From: Galeopsis tetrahit
Taxonomy: Eukaryota > Streptophyta > Magnoliopsida > Lamiales > Lamiaceae
Length of the DNA: 64,000 bases
Direction of reading: 5' to 3'
Assembly (NCBI GenBank): GCA_963675135.1
Contig: OY776124.1
Span: 14,646,677-14,710,676 of the forward strand
The position numbers and the translations under genes were made by a program. Numbering within the stretch: position 1 is the first letter of the stretch; each line of letters begins with the position of its first letter. Of this stretch, positions 31,587-41,489 are shown in pieces. The notes under the pieces are model-generated. The model was not told the DNA's origin. It worked only from the letters and a program-made list of their open reading frames with translations, and did not search any database.

Positions 31587-33510
31587 TGATATTTGACTTG
31601 GATGTATTTTTGCACTTTTTACAATTATACGATCCCCACAAGCGTATGGGTTCGTTAGTAGTACGATAAGTATACCAAGTAAAATTTCGTTCCAAGGACT
31701 TAATTGAGTGCTAGTGAATCCCTAAAGTTACAAGTTATCATGCTATTGTAGTAGCTAAATGATGTTGTTTGGATTTTCGGGAATAAGCACAAAAATAGTA
31801 AACTATATTAACTAAAGTAATAAGAACTAGTGACCAGAAATGACAATCTATCTAACTTTCTTTTGGAAAGTGCAAGGGAAGGGTATTGCCTCGGGTGTTT
31901 CCGTTTTGTGAGCAATTAAGTGAACTAGTGAACCAATTACATGATTTTGCTACAAATTTGGGTCAAGCTAAAGGCTATCACATAAGTGTGCAAACCCCCT
32001 CGAAAGGCATAGGTAAACATCGTGCATTGATTAGCAATTATAGGATCTAACCAAATACCATAATCCCCTAAGATAGTGTTTCATAAGCACTTTCAACACG
32101 GTTACTAATGCTTATGAAACGCCCTCTCACCAAACTCCTAGACGACCTCTACTCGTTTAGTGTCTAAGGTTGTCGGTCTAGCCATTAACACCCCTCTCGG
32201 GTGAGCTAATTACTAATTAAATTCTATTCAATTGATCAAAGCTCACACTCACACTCCCAATCATGCTACCCAACTCTCGTTGCAATAAACATAATCAAAC
32301 ATGCTTGCTAATAGGGTTGATCAACCAAATGAATCAATCAAAGTACAACTCTAGAAACATAAACACCAAAATTATAAGCTAATCATGCAATTAATCCACA
32401 ATTACACTAAATTCTCATCAAAACATCCACACCCAAGGCAATTGAAGATTAGCCCATGGTTCTAGAAGAGAATCCCATGGCTACAACAACAAATAACATC
32501 AAACTCATAATAAAATATCAAGAGATTGAAGAAATTAAGAAAATACCAAATTGAATTGCAAAATAGAGTAATATCACCTTGATCATACGAATTTAGCTAC
32601 AAAACGAGGTAATAGACGATGCCCGATGATAATCGTAGCTTTATTTGAAGTAAAACCCACTATTCTATCTAATCTATTGAAGAAATTAAACTAAAAATGA
32701 AGAACACCTACAACTATGTGAATGTGTGTGTGGAAAATGCTTCTAAAAGGAGTTTTTTCTGGATTTTAAGAAAGGGAGTTTATATAGTGTTTGGGAAGGG
32801 TTTGAATGGCATAATTGCAAGTTGATCCCTAAAAAATGGAGAAAATACAAGTTTGGCACCGAAAATGGGGTGACTCGGCCGAGTTGGGGTCACTCGGCCG
32901 AGTGGAACACTTAAGAAGCGTGTAGCAACTCTTTCCAGCCGAGACTCGGCCGAGTGAGGGTCACTCGGCCGAGTGGTCTTCAATTTCAGTAACTACGACA
33001 TTCAACCTTACTCAGCCGAGTTGGCTCACTCGGCCGAGTGCGCAGTAGAGTGCAAAATTGCAGATTCGGCCGAGTAACCTTACTCGGTCGAGTGATGTCC
33101 GATTCCAGGAGCTACGCATTCGGCCTTACTCGGCCGAGTTGGCTCACTCGGCCGAGTGCGCAATAGAGTTCAAAGTTGCAGATTCGGCCGAGTTAACTCA
33201 CTCGGCCGAGTTGCCTCTTCCCCTTCTCGTTCCATGCATAACTTTCGCCTCGGATGTCGGATTGACTCGATTCCTTTGGCTAATCCACTCCGTTTTTCGA
33301 GACGAATCCAACCGTGCACTCCTCTTTCCGGTCCGATCACTTGTGGTATGTATTTTGCTCCAAATTCCATCGTATTTCCTACACAATCGACAAAACACAA
33401 CCTTTCTCTCATTTCGGCTTAAACAATCATATTCATTGTATAATTCAATGAAATCAACATCAAACGAGCTTTAAATATGCATCTAAATCGTGTAGATTCC
33501 ACCCGAATCA
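31587..33510 (-). repeat. LTR of the nested gypsy element
   Basis: 1924 bp. The + strand begins TGATATTTGAC and ends CACCCGAATCA, with a G-run polypurine tract just beyond. It contains a block of CTCGGCCGAG palindromes at 32873-33216. No coding sequence. Only one copy remains. Confidence 0.75.
32873..33216. repeat. Cluster of CTCGGCCGAG palindromes
   Basis: The palindromic word CTCGGCCGAG, or one-base variants, occurs about a dozen times in ~345 bp, usually in pairs spaced 10-20 bp apart. Two longer blocks (about 33000-33060 and 33120-33185) are near-duplicates of roughly 120-bp period. Confidence 0.85.
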
Positions 33511-33525
33511 ACTCCCCCAAACTTA
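33511..33525 (-). other. Polypurine tract of the nested gypsy element
   Basis: On the - strand TAAGTTTGGGGGAGT directly precedes the LTR start TGATTCGGG. Confidence 0.75.
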
Positions 33526-35261
33526 AAGTGTTGCTCGTCCTCGAGCAACGAAAGAATTACAACATGAGGGTGAAATTTACAACTAGATGATCAATGAAAG
33601 ATCCCACGTATCAAATGACATGAAATGAATTCTTCTTCCTCAAGATAAATTCTTAAAATGATCACAAGTTCAATATTGAAGATCCAACTCATTACTCACA
33701 CATGCTCCACACACAACAACAAGTGATGGTGATGACAATATCAAGATGTTCAAGTTTAACTCGCAAGAAATAGTATTTCACTCAAACACTCAAACAAATT
33801 AAGGACAATAAGCACTCATCAATCAAATCATGCATTGCAATTGCCATAAGCTTGCCCAAGCTCTACCATCTTTCCACCACAAACATGTTCAACAATGAGA
33901 TCAATAGGGCTTAACTAAGGACGTAACATTGGCTCTTTGGACGGGGTAAGATGAATATGGAAATAGTGACTCGTCTAGTGGAGAATGAAAGTTGTTATTC
34001 AACAATTCAAGCTTGTGCTCTTAAGGTTTACAACCTTCCTTCTCACTTTTCCTTTAATTTCCTCAAATGCATTCATCTCCTCATCTTTTTCTAGAAAATT
34101 TCTTTTCTTTTTAAGCTCTTGGGGCTCATTGTCCCTCTTTTCTTTCTCAATTATTTTCTTTTCCCTTCCATCTCTTTTTTCTCTTTTCACAACTTTGCCA
34201 ATTTTCTCTTCAAACCAAAGGCACTAAAGCACATGTTTTACTACTTTCTTTTATTTCTCCACTAGATTTGGATATCAAAGGCTCAAAAGGCTAAGTGGTT
34301 AAACATTGTAGGTTGCCAATAGAATGGGAAATCAAGCTCAAACGGGCTAACTACGGAAGATTACTTTGGTTATTGGAAATTTTTTGGCTAAGTGACGTGT
34401 AGTACGAAAGATGGCCTACATCCTATCTCAAAGTATCACACAAGCATGATTTCAAGAAAGAACTTGGGCAAGTTCTAGAAAAGCAAGCAATGAATTGATT
34501 CACTCACAAATGAAATAAACCGGATTAATGCTCGGTTCAAAGCTCAACTCTCACCGGTTCATTAAAGACTCAAACATTCATCAATCACCACCACACATAA
34601 CTCATTGTGCATGCAAAACATCCATAGGCAACAAGATGACAACAACACAAACAAAATGATTCATTACAATCATGTACACATTCAAGAAATCAAATTCACA
34701 ACAAATCACTATCAAATGTGTCTCAATGATCATTAAAGCTCAAATTACACACATACACAAGAGTACACATTGGTGTCAATAGAAAATGTAAAAACGAACA
34801 TACCCCCCCAAACTTTTTCATTGCAAAGCAATTAAAAGTTTGGAAAAATAGTGTTGCATTGATATTGACACCAAGTGCTAACCATACAAATCTACACACA
34901 TGGGCCACTATCCCAACAATTAACACTAAGAGTAGCTAAGCAATCAATATTATGAACAAGAATATAAATTCCACTACCCCCCCCAAACTTAGTAATTGCA
35001 ATGCAATTCCTAAGTTTGGAGTGGGCGTACCTCTCACGATTGCTATAGTTACACCTTCTTCGAAGCTCAAAGTTCCACTTTCGATTTCCAATCGTCCATT
35101 CGATCCAAGCTTCTCCAACTAACATCAAAACTCACAAACACATCAAACTAAACTAACAAAGCAAATAAAATGAGCAAGAAATGAAATAAAGCAAGTAAAA
35201 ATGGGTTGCCTCCCATTTAGCGCTACGTTTAACGTCCTATGCCGGACGGAACTTAACAAGT
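33526..35261 (-). other. Non-coding 3' region of the nested gypsy element
   Basis: No convincing ORF over 1.7 kb. It holds two CCCCCCAAACTT...AAGTTTGG units (about 34803-34842 and 34979-35019), each a small inverted repeat, and TGGGTTGCCTCCCATTTAGCGCTACG just before the protease frame, a phrase common near the 3' end of plant gypsy coding regions. Confidence 0.55.
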
Positions 35262-36119
35262 TCATACTTCTCTTTCTTTGAATGGAGGATGATAGTACTT
35301 GACATTGTGCTCATCGGTGATGAACACTTCATCCTTCTCACTTTCCAACGCAATGCCTCCTCCATAGACCAATTTCTTCATGACCAACGTTTTCCGTTCC
35401 TTGATCTTCATCTTTCCAAGGACTTCCATCACTCCCAAGGTGCCCCATACCACCGTATCTCCAATTTCAAAGCCCTTCTCAATCTTTCTCTCCTTCAAAC
35501 TCTTTATTTTTCCCTCTTCATCTTCACTACCCTCAAGGAACTTATCAAAACTCTTCTCCTTATAAAACTCCCCCAAACTTGAGTTTTGCTCAAATTTGGG
35601 AGCTTGCTTCAATTTGTTATCATCTCCCGGATCTTTCAATGGGACTTTTGGTAATGGCTCTTTCACATAAATGCCACATTCTTGGATGGAGGGAGATTCC
35701 TTCTTTCTTGGGGAACTCTCAATTGAGCTATTCTTGGAGAAAATCACTTTCTCTCCATTCACCTCCAATGTTACCTCTCCTTTTCTCAAATCGATGTTTG
35801 CTCCCCCCGTGGCAAGAAACGGCCTCCCAAGAATCAATGAGATATTTGCATCTTCTTTCATATCTAACACCACGAAGTCGGCCGGAATGATAAACTTGTC
35901 AATCTTCACAAATACATCTTCAATGATCCCTTTAGGATGGGTGATGGAACGATCCGCTAATTGGAGAGTAATTGATGTGGGCACTACTTCTCCAAGTCCC
36001 AAACGCTTGAAGATTGAAAGTGGCATCAAATTGATGCTAGCTCCCAAATCACAAAGAGCTTTCATCATGGGACCATCACCAATCTCACATGGGAGAGTGA
36101 AACTACCCGGATCCTTGAG
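35262..36119 (-). pseudogene. gypsy aspartic protease fragment
   Basis: On the - strand the frame is open from the junction at about 36119 to 35262. The retropepsin-like fold is marked by CDLGASINLMPLSIFKRLGL (active site D-L-G-A-S) and ILGRPFLATGGANIDLRKGE. KDPGSFTLPC precedes it, as is usual for Athila/Tat-group elements. The last ~100 residues are charged and include EVFITDEHNVKYYHPPF. RT does not follow. The N-terminal part (gag) is lost at the deletion junction. Confidence 0.82.
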
Positions 36120-36120
36120 C

Positions 36121-36503
36121 TGCTTTCATTCTATTGTTTGCATTGCTTTACTCCTAATCATTCATTTTCAAAGGAATCAATTCAGTAAGATTAGAAAAAC
36201 TGTTTTGGACAAAGTCCCTGATTAACTGTTTGTTTTCAGAAATTAACTTGGAGCATTTCTTCAAAAAAAAGGCCAACCATATTCCGCACTTAGAAAATCT
36301 CTTAGATATTTATCCAACTGATCACTGTCTAGTTTTCAGTAGGACAGGTATCTTTTGAAGATCACTCAGGCTAGTTGTCAGACAACCTTCCTGATCAAAC
36401 CAATCTACTGTTTTTAAGAAGAAAAAGAAAGAATTTGCATACACAAGTGCATTTCCCCCCCCCCCCCCCATACACTTGTGTCATACTCCATCAAGGACCA
36501 ACA
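36121..36503 (+). repeat. 3' LTR of element A, last part
   Basis: Matches 5590-5963 with about eight substitutions. The loop C-run is 15 bases (36455-36469) versus 7 in the 5' copy. It ends ACCAACA and is followed by TTCTC, the probable target duplication. Confidence 0.9.
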
Positions 36504-36880
36504 TTCTCATATTTTAAATGCAATTTTAAATATTAAAATTTAAATAAAACATAAATTTTGAATAATTACTTTCTTATTAATTTCACTTTTATTATTTTTT
36601 TTAATTAATTTTAAAAATTATTACATTTTTTTAATTGAATATTAATTTTGAATATTTAAATTTAAATGAAACAAAATTTCTTCCTACGCAAACATCTCAA
36701 CGGCCCATTATTTGTACTTTATAAATATCAACATATTCCTTCTCATTTCAATCAATCAAATATTTCATTTCAAATTGAACACCGCTAAAAAAACATCTAT
36801 TATTATTAACGATTAGCCCTTCTCCAATTTCTTATGTCACTGCATTATTATCTTATATTGGTACAAGGTTTCTGGTGTAA
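36504..36880. other. AT-rich sequence, no feature seen
   Basis: Very AT-rich, with no ORF or repeat structure recognised. The last eight bases (TGGTGTAA) are the left target duplication of the following MITE. Confidence 0.5.
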
Positions 36881-37450
36881 GAGATGTCTATCGGGCTGGC
36901 CCTAGCCCTATAGGGCCAGCCCTACAGGGCTACGGGCTAAACGGGTTAGGGCCTTAACCGATTCATATTTAACGGGCCTACAATTGTTGGGACCTAACCC
37001 TAAACCTAGCGGGCCACGGGCTAATCGGGCCACTAACGGGCTACAATAATTTTTTTTCTTTTAAAATTAAAGATACATAATTAGTTAATGATCAGTAAAT
37101 GAGAAAAAAAAAGTATAATTTAAACACAATTCTAGAACTCATTGGTCCTTAATATGACCAAATAAAACTAAACAAATATCATAATCTAATAAAAAATAGT
37201 AATAATGACTAATGGATGGTAATGGGTTCTTATTACTTATAGTTATGGTTATTGATCAAATGACTCAAAATTTGTTGTTAGGTTATTTATTAAAAAAAGA
37301 AAAAAAAGGTAACAACTCGGGCTAGCAGGCTAACCGGTCCGGGTCAAAAAAGCCCGGTTTTAAACATGCCTATAATTCATCAACCCTAATCCTATATTTT
37401 TCAGGGTTAAACGGGCCAGCCCGGTTAACCCGGCCCGGATAAACATCTCT
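36881..37450. mobile_element. hAT-type MITE
   Basis: The ends GAGATGTCTATCGGGC and, on the other strand, AGAGATGTTTATCCGGGC form an inverted repeat with the hAT-like RGAGATG start. Flanks are TGGTGTAA (36873-36880) and AGGTGTAA (37451-37458), an 8-bp duplication with one mismatch. The subterminal regions are dense in GGGCC/GGCCC words (about 36890-36960 and 37390-37435). No transposase is encoded in the 570 bp. Confidence 0.65.
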
Positions 37451-37663
37451 AGGTGTAATATTTTTTTGTTTTATTTTTAATTTGTGATTTCAGGGTTATG
37501 TTTAAAATTTGAAGAAGCTTTTCATTATATGTCTTACGGTCGATATTAAGAGAATGATTTTTTTGATAGTCAATTTTTTTTGTTAACATTCTTTCTTTCT
37601 CAATTTGTTTATTAATTATTTTTTCGTGATTCATTTTATGAAGGCAAATGCATGTATTCTAAA

Positions 37664-37783
37664 TCGACAAAGTGAGATAGCTCAAGTGGTTAGAGCACCA
37701 CTACCTAGGCCTTAGGTCCTGGTTCGAGTCATGGGGAGGGAAAAAAAAAAGGGATGGGTATTTAACTTTCCATCAAAAAAAAA
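37664..37783 (+). mobile_element. tRNA-derived SINE
   Basis: An 18-bp perfect target duplication AAATGCATGTATTCTAAA flanks it (37646-37663 and 37784-37801). The body contains a pol III box A (TAGCTCAAGTGG, 37679-37690) and box B (GGTTCGAGTC, 37721-37730) with about 30 bp between them, as in tRNA-derived promoters. An internal A-rich run and a terminal ATCAAAAAAAAAA tail follow. The short length of about 120 bp fits a plant SINE. The perfect duplication suggests recent insertion. Confidence 0.9.
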
Positions 37784-37830
37784 AAATGCATGTATTCTAA
37801 AACCTTTTTTTAGAAAAAGTTTTTTTTTTT

Positions 37831-38450
37831 AAGAACCTGCAAAGAACACGCCGGAGGGGAGTCCGGCGTGGACACTCCGATGCCTAAGTCAGTATAGGGC
37901 TTATCAATATCTCATAAGGATCTCAGGATCCTTAACGTATCGAATCAGTTCTCAAAGAATCTTGGAAGTATATTTTGTTTAAAGTATATCAAGTTTTTGT
38001 AAGTAAGAGTGTCTAACCTGGGGATATCTTCGAATTTACCTATTTATAGAGATACTTTCCGGAGAGGAAGTCAAGCCTTCCTCTTATTTCGGAGCTGCCC
38101 GTGAGACTCGGCCCTGCTGCGTGGAACAAATCCTCCCTTATCTCCACCCTCTCAAGACTCGGCAGCCCCCCAGCTTATTAGACCTTCTTCCCTAAAATAA
38201 AGGAAGACAAGGTCTTTCTTTTACCGAGTCTGGACCTGAAGTCGCGGGAGTCTCCTATATATACGGCCCACGACTTCATGCTAAGACTACTTCTTTCTGA
38301 TACTCCTCTCCAGACGGAGCTCCCTCCAGAGAGACCTCTAGAGAGGATTCTTTATTCAGAGAACACTAGATGACTCAATCCTTTCTTCTTCAATCCCGTC
38401 ATTCATACACGTGTCGACTCCTTATTGGGTGACATTTTTAGGCCGCATCA
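37831..38450 (-). repeat. 3' LTR of Tat1, truncated
   Basis: 620 bp, corresponding base for base in length to 48239-48858 with only a few substitutions. The 108 bp that would be U5 are absent; instead the LTR runs into eleven T (37820-37830), i.e. a poly(A) in element orientation. TATATATA at about 38262-38269 is the likely promoter box on the - strand. Confidence 0.88.
37847..37870 (-). terminator. GC-rich hairpin near the R/U5 boundary of Tat1
   Basis: CACGCCGGA (37847-37855) pairs perfectly with TCCGGCGTG (37862-37870) around a six-base loop. It lies 16 bp before the point where the truncated LTR turns into poly(T/A). The same hairpin is in the 5' LTR near 48255-48278. It may mark the RNA 3' end; this is inference. 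Confidence 0.5.
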
Positions 38451-38928
38451 TCTACTCCCCCCTACTCTCGTAAAAGGGAGACATCTTTTGTGAGAGTAGA
38501 AAAATTTCCTAGAACTTAGTACAAAGGTCGTTCTGGAGAGACGTGTATTGTTCCTGCTTCGGAGAGGAAGTTTCAAAAGATGTCCTTCTCCAAAGGCTTT
38601 TCCCGCCTCCAACTCTGGGAGACTTTTCGGCTTCCGCGCGTGGGCTCCACGCGATCACTTTTCTCTCTACTTTGTTATCGTCCCGAGGAAAACCCTCGAT
38701 TCTTCCCCCTATCTTTCCTCATTTACTTCACGCAACCACCCTCTTTTCCTCTCTTCACTTTTCAAATTCCATTCTTCCCAAAAATTTCTCATCGTCTTCA
38801 TCCTTCTTCTCCGCTGTTCTTCATCTCGAGTTTCTGCCGTCGCCAGCCGCCTCGTCTGATTCCATAGCCCTTCCACTCAAGGTAACCCAGCTATCCTTCT
38901 TTTCTTATTTTATTAACACTGTAAATCG

Positions 38929-41076
38929 ATGTCAAATCCTCTCTCTCCGCCGGAAGCCACTAGCCAAAATTCCTCTGAAGTGACTCCCTCTCTGATGGGG
39001 AGTCCAGAGAATAGGATTTCCTTCGCTTCCCAAATCGACCATACTCACCTAGTTAACCTTGCTCATGCCTATAGTTTTCCGTCGGAGTACGCCTTTCGCG
39101 CTCCTCGCTCAAATGAACGCCCAGATATCTCCCAGCCTCGAACTCTTGCTTTTTTCGAAGCACATCTTAGGGCGGGACTACGATTTCCGATTCATCCCTA
39201 TTTGGCTGCCATATCCACCCGCATGCAGATCCCTCTTAACCAGTTTACTCCGAATGCTATCCGTACCATGATAGGTTTTTTCATCTTGGTGAAGGGGAAT
39301 GGGGGTGACCCGTCTGCCGAACTATTTCTGAGCCAACATTCTTGTAAGGTGAATGATGGTTTTTTCTATGTTAGTGGGCGAAGGTCCCGTGTTTGCAAAT
39401 TTCTGAAAAAACTCCATGAAGAAGACTCATCTTGGCGAGATTATTATTTCTTTGCTACCAGCCCCACTGATTGGCCATTTCCTCACGGGGATTGGTTATT
39501 TCACAATCCAGGAGTAGTTCCTCCTCTTCTGAAAGCTTACTCTGTTTCCAATCACACTATTATGAGCAATCTCAATACTCATATCCGTTTGCACGACTAT
39601 TTCGATATTATTGGCATTTGCAACAATCCTCGCATCCTCTCCCACTTCGGCTTTTGTCCTCAAGATGGTAAAAAATCTTCTACTGCTGTATTTTATTTCT
39701 TGCGCGTGGCTGTTTTCTGAGTTCTGAAAATTTTCTTGATTATTTGTAGCAATGAGTTGGTTAACTCATATCTCCCGAGATGCCCCTACTCTCAGCATAG
39801 TGAAGACCCCTGTGCTATCCGCTCCAGAAGATCCTCCAAAGGCTCCTCCGTCTCCCGCTCTCGAGAGCTCTGTAAAGACTCCGGCTCCAGAGGGTTCTTC
39901 AAAAATTCCTCCTCTCCCTAGTTCTTCTACTCAGGTCCCAGGTTCAGTTGCCAAAAGAACCCGTTCCGCTGCCAATGCTTTCTTTTCTGACTGTGGCACA
40001 TCTAAGAAGAAGAAGGGGAAAGCTACCCGTGCTGATAGGGGAACTCCTCCTTCTACTGTATACGAGCCTCTCCATCGCCTTATTGACCGATGTCCTGCTT
40101 CTCCGGATGCTGAGTTATCTGACACGCCCCTTCCTGAGGATCGACTGATCCATGGCGCTCATCTTCTTTCTGAGGTATTTTCTGGTATTTTCCATTTTTA
40201 TAATCTTTGCCTTCTTCATATCTTCAAGCGTTATTTCCTTTTCTTTTGTAGTTTGGTCTTAGCTATGCTAAGATACTCGACCAAGGCGTTGAGATGGTAG
40301 CTGAGCTTGAACTTCTCCGGGCTGAAGCGTCCTCTTTCCAGTCAACCCTCAAGGGTATCAACACGGAGAAAGATAAAGCCCATAAGCGAGCTCAAGCTCT
40401 ATCTGAGGAGTTGTCTCTCTTACAGACTCAGAGCAACCAGGATGCAGCCAGGATTAAGTACCTGGTGCAGGAGGTGGAGCGGATGGAGCGCGAGCTGCCG
40501 GATGTCGGAGTGCAGGCTTGCATTAAGTCCCTGTTCACTTCCTCTTTGGGTCAAGAGTTCTTGGAAACTCTTCATACTCAGTGGCTGTCCAGCTTCTTAA
40601 AGAGCTCGAGCTTCCTCTGTGCCATGGGGCCGCATATCCCTCACTTCATCGACCACGGCTTCAGCAATGCCGTAGCCGAGTACTCAGCCCCGGGGTTTAA
40701 TGGAACTTACTCTCGTGAATTCCACTTGGATCGACTCGCTACTCCTCCAAAATTCTTGGGGGATCCTAAGGAGAGCCCTGATAGTCCTTGGTGGCTACCC
40801 GGAATGAGTTAGGCTATCACCAAGCTGCAGGCTGTCAAGATAGGTATGGTTGAGCTAAAGCCTCTGGAGCGTCTGATTTATCCTTATGACTCCGCTCTAG
40901 CCGTGGCAACCGCAGTAGATGGAGGAACTGGCGTTGCAGACACCATGGGAGGTACTACGGGTCCAGAGGAGGGCGGAGGATCTAGCAACCATGTTGCTGA
41001 GGAGGATGGCATTGTTGGAGGAGTTGAGGTCGAGGGGACTGTTGCTGAGGAAGGTGCTGTTGAGAAAGCAGTTTAA
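38929..41076 (+). CDS. reverse-oriented additional ORF of Tat1, apparently three exons
   Basis: It runs opposite to gag-pol. Exon 1 38929-39667, exon 2 39750-40174 and exon 3 from 40252 are each open. Consensus GT...AG borders (GATG|GTAAAA, TTTGTAG|CA; GAG|GTATTT, TTTTGTAG|TT) keep one frame across both introns (83 and 77 bp). An in-frame TAG at 40810-40812 interrupts exon 3; the same frame then stays open to 41076. Exon 1 encodes a globular domain with FFEAHLRAGLRFPIHPYL and PNAIRTMIGF, reminiscent of the putative gypsy-type transposon domain (remembered as PF04195). Exon 2 is Pro/Ser-rich with KKKKGK. Exon 3 gives a coiled coil (about 40294-40500), a globular part and a Gly/Glu-rich tail. 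Function unknown. Confidence 0.75.
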
Positions 41077-41489
41077 GTTTCACATTTCTATGATCACATC
41101 AGACAATTTATTTTTCTGTTGTTTTGCTACACTCTTTATTTTCTGCTCATAATACTTGCTCTCCATACTTTATAGGGGACCCCACACTCCTGGATATGTG
41201 GGGGCTTTTTGTAGTAATCGTATTAGCTTGATGTTGGATGTTTTGTTGTCTTTCTCTTTCATGCATGAGTAACTTACAAGACCAGCAAAGAATGTGTTGG
41301 AGGTGTGGCTCTCTTCCTCCCCCTTTTTTGTTGGTCTTGTAGGCTACGCTGAAATTACTCCTTGGTTGTACAATTTTTGTTTTTGATTTCGGGTGACTTG
41401 GTTGTGGGAGGTCATCCTCCCTCTTCTCTTGACTCCTAGATCATAAAACCTGTCTTCTTCATCATCTAGTCTTTGTAATTCTCAAGCAT
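41077..41489. other. Untranslated region between aORF and tandem array, Tat1
   Basis: No ORF of note. T-rich on the + strand, as expected for a 3' UTR of the reverse ORF; no clear polyadenylation signal was identified. Confidence 0.4.

Larger units (their letters stand above)
31587..36120 (-). mobile_element. Truncated Ty3/gypsy element (Athila/Tat group) nested in the 3' LTR of A
   Basis: On the + strand it runs from the 3' LTR (31587-33510, TGAT...ATCA ends) through a polypurine tract to a protease ORF that is cut at about 36120. The element's 5' LTR and gag are missing, together with about 219 bp of the host LTR (the equivalent of 5371-5589), so a deletion removed the right end and adjacent host sequence. 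No RT, RNase H or integrase is found between protease and LTR, so it was probably non-autonomous or internally deleted. Confidence 0.8.
4337..36503 (+). mobile_element. Ty1/copia Sirevirus-type retrotransposon A (with two nested insertions)
   Basis: Long terminal repeats lie at 4337-5963 and 30553-36503 (the latter interrupted). There is an initiator-Met-tRNA-type primer site, gag, pol in copia order (protease, integrase, RT, RNase H), a large extra coding region and a polypurine tract. Flanking GTCTC (4332-4336) and TTCTC (36504-36508) look like a 5-bp target duplication with one change. Without the insertions it is about 15 kb, long for a copia element because of the ~5-kb aORF region. Gag and integrase are broken, while RT/RNase H and most of the aORF are open. 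Confidence 0.9.

Noticed and set aside
33058..33474. 138-codon frame across the CTCGGCCGAG block
   Set aside because: Open because the palindromic repeat lacks stops; frames on both strands are equally open and lie inside an LTR.
37670..37740. tRNA gene
   Set aside because: Boxes A and B are present but no cloverleaf acceptor stem is apparent; target duplication and A-tail show it is a SINE.
38543..38983. Several overlapping frames upstream of the Tat1 aORF
   Set aside because: CT-rich leader with no consistent frame; the 38929 ATG begins the ordered protein.
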